The position numbers and the translations under genes are program-made. Below the pieces are notes generated by a model, which was not told the DNA's origin, made no database searches, and saw nothing but the letters and a program-made list of their open reading frames with translations. From assembly GCA_023437885.1 (NCBI GenBank), contig JAEZFH010000146.1, positions 1 to 10,063 of the forward strand: DNA of 10,063 nucleotides. The letters are read 5' to 3'. Origin of the DNA: Bacillota bacterium. Lineage in GTDB: Bacteria > Bacillota > Clostridia > Lachnospirales > Lachnospiraceae. Shown here one piece after another: positions 1-7,812 of the stretch (position 1 is its first letter; each line of letters begins with the position of its first letter).

Positions 1-864
1 CACCATTACAGAGTACTTGAGTGCGCTTAAATACCGAACCATTCCCAATGAATCAAAGGCAATCGCATTATCATATTTTTCAACAAAGGCATCTATCATC
101 TCATTGATGATGCGTCCATTGGTATCGGCATTGGCTTTACTAAAAATGAATTTCATTTCTTTATGGTTAAAACAGGCACTTAGTAATGCTTTAAACTGAT
201 CAGCAGAATTGTTTTCTTCAAGTGTCACCGGATGGAAGGTTACCACTGCATAAGGTTTATCTAATTTAAAATCCAAAGCAATCTCTAATTCTGATTTACT
301 TAGAAGTTCTTCCTGGAGGATATTTTCAATTCCCAGTGATCCTACACAAAATACCCTTTCCGGTTGTTCTCCCAACTGAATAACCCGATTTCGATGTTGT
401 TCGGTACTGGTAAAATGTAAATAACTTAATTTAGTGATTGCATGACGAATGCTTTCGTCAACAGCTCCTTCTGTTGTCTCTCCACCATACAAGTGAGCAA
501 TTGGAATCCGTTGGTTCATGGCGGCGCAACATACCGACAGCGTTTCATAACGATCACCTAAAACCAACAACATATCCGGAGCGCTCTTGGCTAAATAATC
601 CGCAAAACCGATAATAGCTAACCCCATAGATTTTGAGATCGATGCGGCAGTATCTCCACTCAGCAAAATTTCGATTTTCTCATCAATTGAAATTCTGTCT
701 TTTTCTATTTCTTGATAGGTTAAACCAAACTCTGGAGATAAATGTGCTCCTGTGACAACCACACGCACATCAAGTTCCGGGATTACCTTCAGCTTCAAAA
801 TGACACGTTTCAAAAGTCCGTATTCTGCTCTTGTTCCTGTCAAAACACAGATTCTTTTCTTCAT
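1..864 (-). CDS. legG: NeuC-family hydrolysing sugar-nucleotide 2-epimerase, probably LegG; 3' end cut by window edge
   Basis: This open frame of 288 codons reads in from an ATG at 864 and runs off the window without a stop, so the C-terminal part (roughly a quarter of a usual ~380-residue protein) is missing. The N-terminal domain shows TGTRAEYG (residues 9-16), LGDRYE (102-107), HLYGGE (124-129) and DESIRHAITKLS (136-147), the hallmark motifs of UDP-GlcNAc 2-epimerases of the hydrolysing NeuC type. Family knowledge: these enzymes release the nucleotide and give a ManNAc-type sugar. In this neighbourhood the likely substrate is nucleotide-linked 2,4-diacetamido-2,4,6-trideoxyglucose, giving the 6-deoxy-ManNAc analogue used by the next enzyme, LegI. 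The start overlaps the legI stop in an ATGA arrangement; the nearest SD-like AGAGG is 16 bases away, so translational coupling is likely. LegG rather than sialic-acid NeuC is inferred from the neighbours. Confidence 0.9.
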   Translation of the reverse strand, partial: MKKRICVLTGTRAEYGLLKRVILKLKVIPELDVRVVVTGAHLSPEFGLTYQEIEKDRISIDEKIEILLSGDTAASISKSMGLAIIGFADYLAKSAPDMLLVLGDRYETLSVCCAAMNQRIPIAHLYGGETTEGAVDESIRHAITKLSYLHFTSTEQHRNRVIQLGEQPERVFCVGSLGIENILQEELLSKSELEIALDFKLDKPYAVVTFHPVTLEENNSADQFKALLSACFNHKEMKFIFSKANADTNGRIINEMIDAFVEKYDNAIAFDSLGMVRYLSALKYSVMV

Positions 865-1856
865 AGTATTATCAGTTCATCCTCTTCAAAATTTTTAATA
901 GCCTTAAGCCCAATAACCTCGAACCATCTCATAGGGCTGATTCCATTTCCAGGTCGTTTTATCGCGATATTTTCCTCTGAGAAGGTTTCTCCTTTGTTTA
1001 TAAACCGTTTGGCTACAATACTTTTTCTGGCTATTGCAATATTTTTTTTCTCTGATTCTGCTGGCTGCTTTTCACCGTTTCCCATCGCCACTTCAACATT
1101 TCTGATTGATCTTACCATGCATGCAAGCTCATCCGGCTCAAGGCTTGCTTTATGGTCAGGCCCTTCCATATTTCTACTTAAAGTAAAGTGCTTTTCAATA
1201 ACCGTTGCGCCCAGCGCCACTGCTGCAATTGGGATTTCTATCCCTTTTGTATGGTCTGAATAACCAACCGGAACCTTAAATTTTTCTCTCATAGTTATAA
1301 GCGCCTTTAAATTAACATCCAAAAAAGGCGTTGGATATTCAGTGGTACAATGTAGCAATGTTATCTCCTCACAACCATTATCTTTTAAAACAACCATAGC
1401 AGTCTGTATCTCTGCCAAAGTGCTCATACCTGTGGATAAAATTATCGGTTTACGCGTATTGGCAATCTTAATCAGATAGGGGAGATTGGTAATCTCTCCT
1501 GAAGGTATCTTCCAAAACGGCATTTCTAATTGGTTTAAAAAGTCCACGCTTTCTAAATCGAATGGAGTAGATAAAAAAACAATGCCATTATCTTGACAAT
1601 ATTTATTTAGTAACTCAAACTCCTTAAATGGCAGTATCAATTTTTTTATCATATCATACTGACTTCCTTGGCCGCCTGTTGCTATTTTCTGATATTCAGC
1701 TTTTTCTGCCTTTTTGGAAACAAGACTATCTACATTCGCTGTTTGAAACTTAACAATGTCTGCTCCGCATCGTTTTGCTTCAAGTATCATTTTTTTGGCA
1801 ATTTCTATATCTCCATTATGATTAACGCCAGCTTCTGCAATGATTAACGTTCTCAT
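861..1856 (-). CDS. legI: NeuB-family nonulosonic acid synthase, probably N,N'-diacetyllegionaminic acid synthase
   Basis: A 331-residue, full-length NeuB-family protein. It begins with IIAEAGVNHNG (residues 5-15), the classic start of the TIM-barrel domain, and carries KFQTA (36-40), LSTPFD (105-110), HCTTEYPTP (169-177), GYSDHT (198-203) and EKHFT (221-225). His202 and His223 have the same 21-residue spacing as the two metal-binding histidines of Neisseria NeuB. A C-terminal SAF/antifreeze-like domain follows (about 281-331, with RKSIVAKRFINKGE). The family condenses phosphoenolpyruvate with a ManNAc-type sugar to a nine-carbon ulosonic acid, in the cytoplasm. With legB and legC upstream, the product is most likely legionaminic rather than N-acetylneuraminic acid. 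The start at 1856 has AAAGGGA seven bases upstream. The gene lies 20 bp after the acetyltransferase gene and overlaps legG by 4 bp. Confidence 0.92.
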   Translation of the reverse strand: MRTLIIAEAGVNHNGDIEIAKKMILEAKRCGADIVKFQTANVDSLVSKKAEKAEYQKIATGGQGSQYDMIKKLILPFKEFELLNKYCQDNGIVFLSTPFDLESVDFLNQLEMPFWKIPSGEITNLPYLIKIANTRKPIILSTGMSTLAEIQTAMVVLKDNGCEEITLLHCTTEYPTPFLDVNLKALITMREKFKVPVGYSDHTKGIEIPIAAVALGATVIEKHFTLSRNMEGPDHKASLEPDELACMVRSIRNVEVAMGNGEKQPAESEKKNIAIARKSIVAKRFINKGETFSEENIAIKRPGNGISPMRWFEVIGLKAIKNFEEDELIIL

Positions 1857-1876
1857 AACTTGTCCCTTTCGAATGT

Positions 1877-2527
1877 TTATCTTTTCTTTATTATCCGTGC
1901 AGGATTTCCAGCTGCAGTGCAGTTATCCGGTATATCCCTAATAACAACAGCTCCCGCACCAACAACTGTATTCTCACCAATATTTAACCCTTGAATTATT
2001 TGTGTACCTGTTCCAATTTCCGTTTCTGATTTTATATAAACATTCCCGGAAACATTAACTCCAGGATACACGGTAATATAATCGTCTAATTTTGCATCAT
2101 GTCCGACAGTGCAATCATAATTGACAATTACAAAATCACCCAGACATATATCTACCGTCAAGACGGTATTCGTGCATATAACACAACCTTTTCCAAGCTT
2201 GACACGATCCGATAATATTGCCCTATGGGATATTATGTTTGGAAAGATAATGTTTTCCTTGTTGATAAACTTCTGTACTATTCTTTTCCTTATTGATGCA
2301 CTAGCTACTCCACATACTGCATAAATCTCTCCCTTATATTCAGACAACCATTCATCATCACCAATAATAGGGTAGCCGCAGTTCGGCCTGACCCTATGAT
2401 CATGCGCCCGATCTATAAATCCCAATATGTTCCACTCATCAGCTATCTTATTATTTTCTTCAAGCAACCATAATATTTCTTTCCCCAGCCCGCCTGCTCC
2501 AATGATTACAAGATTTTTTCTAGCCAT
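1877..2527 (-). CDS. legH: NeuD/PglD-type left-handed beta-helix sugar O/N-acetyltransferase, probably LegH
   Basis: A 216-residue acyltransferase with the two-domain layout of the PglD/NeuD family. An N-terminal Rossmann-like domain (NLVIIGAGGLGKE, residues 5-17; LGFID 35-39) is followed by a hexapeptide-repeat left-handed beta-helix from about residue 100 to the end. TVGHDA (140-145) holds His143, the position of the catalytic base in PglD, and the end AAGNPARIIKK is typical of the family. The likely role is N-acetylation of the 4-amino group made by LegC, using acetyl-CoA; a role in O-acetylating the final sugar (as NeuD does) cannot be excluded. The frame is open up to an ATG at 2590, but I choose the ATG at 2527 because the Rossmann motif starts right after it and an AGAGG/GGAG ribosome site precedes it. 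It then overlaps the end of ptmE by only 8 bp instead of 71. Confidence 0.87.
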   Translation of the reverse strand: MARKNLVIIGAGGLGKEILWLLEENNKIADEWNILGFIDRAHDHRVRPNCGYPIIGDDEWLSEYKGEIYAVCGVASASIRKRIVQKFINKENIIFPNIISHRAILSDRVKLGKGCVICTNTVLTVDICLGDFVIVNYDCTVGHDAKLDDYITVYPGVNVSGNVYIKSETEIGTGTQIIQGLNIGENTVVGAGAVVIRDIPDNCTAAGNPARIIKKR

Positions 2528-3566
2528 CGGACTCCAACCTCTTAAGCATTTTTTCCATTTCACCAAATTGTCCCATATCCATCCAGGCATTCTCGCTGAT
2601 TGGGTATATGCCGACTCTCTCTCCAGCGTTTTTATACGTTTCTATAATCTCTGGAAAACTGATATTCGTATCAGGTTCTAAATCCTCAATTATACGTGGG
2701 TCAACTATATAGCAACCGGTGTTGGTAAAAAAAGACATCTCCGGTTTTTCAGTCATGCTTTCAATTTCACCATTTTCTCCTATCTCAATTACACCGTAAG
2801 GAATCTTTATCTTCTTCAAGGAACAAACCATTGTAATTAGATTTTTTTCTTTCTTATGAAATTGATACATCTTCTCATAATCTTCGTTAATGAGAATATC
2901 ACAATTAGAAAGAATAAACGTTGAGTTAATTTTTTCTTTGAGCATAGATAAGCCACCCCCAGTACCAAGTGGCTCAATTTCTTCAATATACGTAACGTTG
3001 TAGTTTCTTTCTATTTCGTTAAAGTAGGCCTTTATCATATTTTTTTTATGATTCACAATCAATATGAAATCTCTGCAACCAAAATCATAAAATTTATTGA
3101 TGATGTGTTCAGCAATTGGTATATCCCCAATTGGTATTAGTGGTTTGGGAAGTATTTTAGTAAAGGGGTAAAGCCTTGTGCCAAATCCACCTGCCATAAT
3201 AACAACTGGTATCTTGAGTGTTTTCTTAGTGGATATCTCCTTATCATTCCATAGAATAACGGAAATGATCTTCCTGTTTTCGTCTACCACCGGCAGTGCT
3301 TCAATTAGCTGCTCTTTCATATACTCCCGTGCCTTAAGCTTATCTTTCTCCGAGATAAACTTTGGGTTATAATTGGCAATATCTTTAACTTTGGCCTCAA
3401 GGTTGCCTTTACGTAATATCCACCTTCTGATATCCCCATCCGTAATAGAAGCTGCCAGTTGTTCTTTTTTTTGAACAAAGAGCACCTTTTTAGCGACCTT
3501 ATCTAAAGCTTGCATTGCTTCAATCAATGAACATTCCTCATCAATTAAAATTTCATTGATATCCAT
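2520..3566 (-). CDS. ptmE: PtmE-type fusion of a CBS-domain pair and a sugar-1-phosphate nucleotidyltransferase
   Basis: A 348-residue protein with two parts. Residues 1 to about 115 form a tandem CBS pair (ITDGDIRRWI at 41-50 and ALPVVDENRKIISVILWND at about 90-108 are typical CBS strands). Residues 119-345 are a nucleotidyltransferase with AGGFGTRL (125-132), KPLIPIG (141-147), EPLGTGGGL (198-206), SNCD (220-223, with Asp223 as probable metal ligand) and WMDMGQ near the end. This domain order matches Campylobacter PtmE, which makes GDP-GlcN/GlcNAc at the head of the legionaminic acid pathway. The nucleotide used (GTP rather than UTP or CTP) is inferred from this match and the leg neighbours. 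CBS domains usually bind adenine nucleotides or related ligands, so allosteric control is possible. The SD AAGGAAG precedes the ATG. The gene starts 31 bp after legC and overlaps legH by 8 bp. Confidence 0.85.
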   Translation of the reverse strand: MDINEILIDEECSLIEAMQALDKVAKKVLFVQKKEQLAASITDGDIRRWILRKGNLEAKVKDIANYNPKFISEKDKLKAREYMKEQLIEALPVVDENRKIISVILWNDKEISTKKTLKIPVVIMAGGFGTRLYPFTKILPKPLIPIGDIPIAEHIINKFYDFGCRDFILIVNHKKNMIKAYFNEIERNYNVTYIEEIEPLGTGGGLSMLKEKINSTFILSNCDILINEDYEKMYQFHKKEKNLITMVCSLKKIKIPYGVIEIGENGEIESMTEKPEMSFFTNTGCYIVDPRIIEDLEPDTNISFPEIIETYKNAGERVGIYPISENAWMDMGQFGEMEKMLKRLESDG

Positions 3567-3597
3567 GCCAAATCACTTCCTTGTCCTATTCAGGTTT

Positions 3598-4764
3598 TTA
3601 GTCAGCAAAACCTTTTAAGCATACCGTAACAAACAAAACATCCTCATTGGTCAGATTCGTGCTGCACGGAATATTAACTATCCGCTCTAAATAATACCTT
3701 GCTTTTTCTATTCTGTAAGCTTGGCAATTCAGATACGGCTTCTGGTCACTGATGAGACCCCAAATCGGTCTTGATTGAATGCCCTTTGACGCCAAATTTT
3801 GGATAATTCCATCTCGGTTCAATGGATATTCTGCTTCACATTTTAGTGCATAAAACCAATAATTAGCTCGTATGTTCTGCTTAAAATCCAGTAAATTCAA
3901 CCCCGGAACGGTTTGCAGGCCTTCCTGATAAATAAAATAATTCGCTTCTTTGATCTTGATAAAATCTTCAAGTTGCTCCAACTGGGCCAATCCTAAAGCG
4001 GCCTGAAGATTTGTCATGCGATATTTATACCCGATTTCGTCATGACTATAGTACACTTCATCACTTTTGGCCTGCGTCGTCAAATGTTTGGCTTTTTTTA
4101 ATACAGCTAAGTCATTGGAGACGATCATCCCGCCGCCACCTGTAGTAATGATTTTGTTACCGTTAAATGAGTAAACACCAACATTTCCAATTGTTCCAGC
4201 ATATTTATTTATATACAGACCTTCGGTATAAAAGGTTCCTATCGCCTCAGTAGCGTCTTCGATAACCTTTAAATTATACGTTTCAGCCACATACATGATT
4301 TTTTCCATATCAGCCATATTGCCGAAGACATGAACAACCACTACTGCTTTTATATGTTTGCCTGTTAATTTATTGAGCAATTTACCATTGACAAGACTAC
4401 ATTGATCCTTGCAGAATTCCAGCAATTTATCCGGATCTATTGTAAGTGAATCGTCACAGTCCATAAAAATCGGTTCTGCTCCAAGATACTTTACCGGATT
4501 CACAGCAGCAATAAAAGTCAATGTTGGTACAATGACTTCATCGTCTTTGGTAATATCGCACACCAATAAAGCGGTATGGAGCCCTGAAGTGCCGTTCTGA
4601 CAAGCCACGGCACCTTTGACTCCAACGTATTCAGCTACATTCTTTTCAAAATCATTGACAAAGGGGCCTCCCGTTGATACCCACTCGCTTTCTACCGCCT
4701 GTATGACGTATTCTAATTCCTTGCCCTTCAAATTCGGCACAGAAAGGGGAATAATTTTATTCAT
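3598..4764 (-). CDS. legC: DegT/DnrJ/EryC1-type PLP aminotransferase, probably LegC
   Basis: A 388-residue sugar aminotransferase of full length. It opens with IPLSVPNLKGKELEYV (residues 5-20) and has ESEWVSTGGPFVNDFE (25-40), CQNGTSGLHTAL (55-66), VIEDATEAIG (167-176, Asp170 contacting the PLP ring) and SFNGNKIITTGGGGM (199-213), where Lys204 should form the Schiff base with PLP. The family adds an amino group from glutamate to the 4-keto group of nucleotide-linked 6-deoxy-4-keto-GlcNAc. The phrase around residues 25-40 and the inserted segment near 105-140 agree with the LegC subgroup better than with PseC, which fits the legB neighbour. An SD of GAGGTG lies six bases before the ATG. It is 62 bp downstream of legB and 31 bp upstream of ptmE in the same transcription unit. 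Confidence 0.9.
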   Translation of the reverse strand: MNKIIPLSVPNLKGKELEYVIQAVESEWVSTGGPFVNDFEKNVAEYVGVKGAVACQNGTSGLHTALLVCDITKDDEVIVPTLTFIAAVNPVKYLGAEPIFMDCDDSLTIDPDKLLEFCKDQCSLVNGKLLNKLTGKHIKAVVVVHVFGNMADMEKIMYVAETYNLKVIEDATEAIGTFYTEGLYINKYAGTIGNVGVYSFNGNKIITTGGGGMIVSNDLAVLKKAKHLTTQAKSDEVYYSHDEIGYKYRMTNLQAALGLAQLEQLEDFIKIKEANYFIYQEGLQTVPGLNLLDFKQNIRANYWFYALKCEAEYPLNRDGIIQNLASKGIQSRPIWGLISDQKPYLNCQAYRIEKARYYLERIVNIPCSTNLTNEDVLFVTVCLKGFAD

Positions 4765-4826
4765 GTCTTCACCTCAAATTTGCAGTGCCATTAAACGGAT
4801 ATACATCGGAACCAGTGATAAATAGG

Positions 4827-5807
4827 TTATAAGTTGTAAATATCCACCTTGTACTTATCTATGTTATTCTTAAAAAATTCAATGGTTGCAGCGAGTCCTT
4901 GTTTTAACGTGAACTGCGGTTTCCAGTCGGTCAATCTTCTAATTTTCTCATTTGATCCGAGAAGTCTGTTAACCTCACTTTTTTCCGGTCTTAGTCTTTG
5001 TTCCTCACACACAATATGAGCCTTGGGGTTAATTTGCCTGATTAATTCTTCTGCCAGTTCTTCAATGGAAATTTCCTGCTGTGTGGCAATATTAACTTCC
5101 TGACCAATAGCGTTGGCAGCTTTAGACAATGCGATAAAACCATTTATAGTGTCCTTGACGTAATTGAAGTCTCTCGTTGGCGTTAAGGAACCCAGCTTTA
5201 TCTCTTCTTTTCCGGTAAGAAGCTGGGTAATTATAGTTGGTATTATCGCTCTATTCGACTGCCTGGGACCATAAGTATTAAATGGTCTTACAATCGTGAC
5301 AGGTGTATCGAAGCTTCGATAAAAAGATTCTGCCAACCGGTCAGCGCCGATCTTTGTGGCCGAATATGGCGATTGACCCTGGAATGGGTGTTTTTCGTCA
5401 ATCGGAACATATTGAGCCGTACCATACACCTCAGATGTTGAAGTGACCATCACCCGGCTGACTTGAAAGTCCTTGGCAGCCTGCAGAACATTTAATGTGC
5501 CCTTAATGTTAGTGTCAACATAAGTATCGGGCGAATGATAGCTGAAAGGTATAGCAATTAAAGCCGCCAGATGGAAAACATCATCCATTCCTTTCATTGC
5601 ATTCCTTACGCCGTTCGGGTCTCTTACATCTCCTTGGAATATCTCAATTTCCTCAAGGATCTCTCTGGACAAAGTATCCAGCCAGCCCCAACTACTGAAT
5701 GCGTTATATAATACAAACGCCTTTACTTTATTACCTTGTTTAACCAACTCTTCAGTGAGATGGCTCCCGATAAATCCTTCGGAACCAGTTACTAATACTT
5801 TCTTCAC
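4827..5807 (-). CDS. legB: Extended SDR nucleotide-sugar 4,6-dehydratase, probably LegB
   Basis: A 326-residue extended short-chain dehydrogenase. The N-terminal NAD-binding motif is TGSEGFIGSH (residues 7-16). TSTSEVYG (122-129) and YSATK (Tyr148 and Lys152) give the catalytic set, and RPFNTYGPRQSNRAIIPT (from about 178) is characteristic of 4,6-dehydratases that remove water from NDP-GlcNAc. The C-terminal part binds the sugar nucleotide. It should convert GDP- or UDP-GlcNAc to the 6-deoxy-4-keto sugar, retaining the C5 configuration as in LegB. PseB is a different, shorter-motif inverting enzyme. The start codon is GTG at 5807, with AGAGGT nine bases upstream; no ATG fits as well. A 101-bp gap separates it from maf; it is AT-rich, and I see no convincing promoter or terminator there. 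The first residues of the mature pathway block are encoded here. Confidence 0.9.
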   Translation of the reverse strand: MKKVLVTGSEGFIGSHLTEELVKQGNKVKAFVLYNAFSSWGWLDTLSREILEEIEIFQGDVRDPNGVRNAMKGMDDVFHLAALIAIPFSYHSPDTYVDTNIKGTLNVLQAAKDFQVSRVMVTSTSEVYGTAQYVPIDEKHPFQGQSPYSATKIGADRLAESFYRSFDTPVTIVRPFNTYGPRQSNRAIIPTIITQLLTGKEEIKLGSLTPTRDFNYVKDTINGFIALSKAANAIGQEVNIATQQEISIEELAEELIRQINPKAHIVCEEQRLRPEKSEVNRLLGSNEKIRRLTDWKPQFTLKQGLAATIEFFKNNIDKYKVDIYNL

Positions 5808-5908
5808 CTTGATATTACCTCTTTATTATGTTTTTCTGCCTCTGAGTATAAGATTTTCAAAGATTCTAAAAACTAATCAGGGAAAGAATTACGCCATTGA
5901 AGAGTTCC

Positions 5909-7717
5909 TCATTCCTGGCCCTTCACTTTAAAATTTTCTTCAATTACCTGGATAATCAACCACATAGTATTCTCCAGCATTTCACATAGCTCAATTTGTA
6001 TATCAAGGTTCTTTTTCAGACTCGCAAGAGAATCTGATTCTTCTATAGTCTGAAATTTTTGCACCAGTACGGTAACTGGCCCTTGAATATTATGATATAG
6101 TAATTGGTCCCGGCTAATAGCTTTATAATAATGGTCGGTTTTCTTCATGGTTTCATAGATCTTTTTCACTTTTTTCTCAGGTATGGAGTCTCGCCAATTC
6201 TGACGGTGTGATTTTAAAACGCGCAGATGATCGGCAACGTTAGTGCGAAATTCCTCTAACTCCCTCAGGTACTCATCTATTTTTTGTTCCACATCATTCC
6301 AAGCTATGGGATGATGTGGAACGCTGCGTACCTTTTCGAAGATATTGTATTCGCGGGTGCAATATTCCTGTACGACCTGTGACAGCGGCTGTTGGATTGT
6401 GCCTTCTATTTTAGCTCCACCTTCCGTGGCATTGATGATCAGTCTATCTACTTCATTAAATTTCTTCTCAAAAATCTGTTTGAATTCCAGCCAAATCTTG
6501 CTCGTCCTGACTTGCTCACCATAATAGCCCATGACAAACAAAGATTCTTCTTCCTCAGCAAGGGGTTTTTGATCATAGACCGTGCCTTGGGCATGAGTAC
6601 CATTTTCGCCGTAAGCCAGGTCCTGGCCAGTTATAACAATAGGTGAAGCACCAATATGCAAGGCCATTCCCACGGCAATATGGGCGCAAGATCCCCCCAT
6701 CCACATAAAATGTTCATTTCCCAAGCCCAACTTTTCATAAAGCCAATAATATTCCCGAACATCAGAACGCATGGGGAGGATTGCTCTATCCTTGAATTTC
6801 TCGACAATTCTGGGATCGGCAACTAAAGATGATACCAGATAGGAATTGGGCGGAAATTCCTGATTTTCGTAAAAATATTCCCAGACGATCGCGCCCCGTT
6901 CAACTGTGCAAACAAAATCCGGAGTGATCCCATGGTCCAACAGTTTTTTCACAATCGTGTCTACAGCAATGATAATACCTTTACCTTGGACCTTTTTTAG
7001 TTGATCAATATTTTTATCAAGAGACGGCCCTGCCGCCACTACAAAGGCCGGAATACCCCTGAACAGATCTTTCAGCTTAGCTACATCCGCATTCTCAGGT
7101 AAATGTTGGATGTTTCTAAAGTTATTGATCAGCCCGATCAAGGAGTCATGAATAGAATTCCCAATCGTAAAATATTTATTTTTTATAGCCTTGCCGATTT
7201 CGGTAACGTACTCTTTAACCGCAGCGCTATCATATTTTCGATAATAATCATTAAAATAGAAAGTTAGATTGCGGGCAAGATTAAAAAACTTAGTAGTGAA
7301 AAGTAATTTAAAAAGATCAGCAAGTTTGTCAGCTTTCTCCGTCACAAGAATATAATTTATATTATCGAGAAGTGAAAAATCCTCATGATATAAAACATGT
7401 TGCAGAAAGTAAGGATTCGGTTCAATGATAATAAATAGGGAATCTTTATGGGCACATCGTGCTACTTTTTGGATTTCAGTCAAAGAACCTATACCGAAGA
7501 AAAAAATCAATTGCCGTAATTTGGGATTCGGTAAATTTGTTTTATCAATATGTGATTCTATGATTAAAGGCTTGCCCTCAACATCTACAAAAACTTGGGT
7601 CCCATCCTCATCTGTGCCGATATATCGAAAAGGAGCTTGGCCAAGTTCCATTTCCGCGATGAAATCAGGAACTCTCCGTCGGCTAATTACTGATAAATTA
7701 TCTTCAAAGGATTTCAC
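5909..7717 (-). CDS. maf: Maf/DUF115 (MptE-like) motility-associated glycosyltransferase for flagellin
   Basis: A 602-residue protein of the motility accessory factor family. An N-terminal domain (about 1-215) contains FFFGIGSLTEIQKVA (72-86). The central MptE-like DUF115 domain (about 218-440) contains FVVAAGPSLDKN (225-236), HGITPDFVCTVE (262-273), GGSCAHIAVG (341-350) and VITGQDLAYG (361-370). A charged helical C-terminal region follows (about 455-600). Family knowledge: Maf proteins in Campylobacter, Aeromonas, Geobacillus and Clostridium transfer pseudaminic or legionaminic acid to Ser/Thr of flagellin in the cytoplasm. The GPSLD loop resembles the CMP-binding loop of bacterial sialyltransferases, which suits a CMP-nonulosonate donor. 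The gene lies directly between flagellin and the leg genes, which supports this role. The start is GTG at 7717 with GAGGA eight bases before it. There is no clear promoter upstream; expression probably depends on read-through from fliC. Confidence 0.88.
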   Translation of the reverse strand: MKSFEDNLSVISRRRVPDFIAEMELGQAPFRYIGTDEDGTQVFVDVEGKPLIIESHIDKTNLPNPKLRQLIFFFGIGSLTEIQKVARCAHKDSLFIIIEPNPYFLQHVLYHEDFSLLDNINYILVTEKADKLADLFKLLFTTKFFNLARNLTFYFNDYYRKYDSAAVKEYVTEIGKAIKNKYFTIGNSIHDSLIGLINNFRNIQHLPENADVAKLKDLFRGIPAFVVAAGPSLDKNIDQLKKVQGKGIIIAVDTIVKKLLDHGITPDFVCTVERGAIVWEYFYENQEFPPNSYLVSSLVADPRIVEKFKDRAILPMRSDVREYYWLYEKLGLGNEHFMWMGGSCAHIAVGMALHIGASPIVITGQDLAYGENGTHAQGTVYDQKPLAEEEESLFVMGYYGEQVRTSKIWLEFKQIFEKKFNEVDRLIINATEGGAKIEGTIQQPLSQVVQEYCTREYNIFEKVRSVPHHPIAWNDVEQKIDEYLRELEEFRTNVADHLRVLKSHRQNWRDSIPEKKVKKIYETMKKTDHYYKAISRDQLLYHNIQGPVTVLVQKFQTIEESDSLASLKKNLDIQIELCEMLENTMWLIIQVIEENFKVKGQE

Positions 7718-7757
7718 TATAGTTTCCTCACTTCATTCCCAATGATTTATCTTCCTG

Positions 7758-7798
7758 ATATACAAAGTGCCCTCAATGTTAGAGGGCACTTTGTATAT
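7758..7798 (-). terminator. Strong hairpin after fliC, possible leaky terminator or mRNA 3'-end stabiliser
   Basis: Bases 7758-7774 and 7782-7798 form a perfect 17-bp inverted repeat (core ACAAAGTGCCCTC) around a 7-base loop. In the fliC transcript it starts 14 bases after the stop codon. The GC-rich top of the stem is ideal for a terminator, but on the minus strand only a few U residues, inside the stem foot, follow it, and then mixed sequence. I infer partial termination or protection of the fliC mRNA 3' end, with some read-through into maf. On the plus strand a T-rich stretch follows the hairpin, but no plus-strand gene is present. Confidence 0.75.
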
Positions 7799-7812
7799 TT
7801 AATTTAAATTTC

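Noticed and set aside
742..1263. Plus-strand 173-codon open frame over the legG/legI junction
   Set aside because: It is antisense to two well-supported genes; its low-complexity, Phe/Ser-rich translation fits a shadow frame.
2528..2590. Upstream ATG at 2590 giving a 237-residue acetyltransferase
   Set aside because: The extra 21 residues are Trp-rich, overlap the ptmE coding frame and precede the Rossmann start; the ATG at 2527 has a proper ribosome site.
5808..5908. Possible promoter in the maf-legB gap
   Set aside because: TATACT and TTGAAA-like words occur but not at a workable spacing, and no sigma-28 -10 is present.
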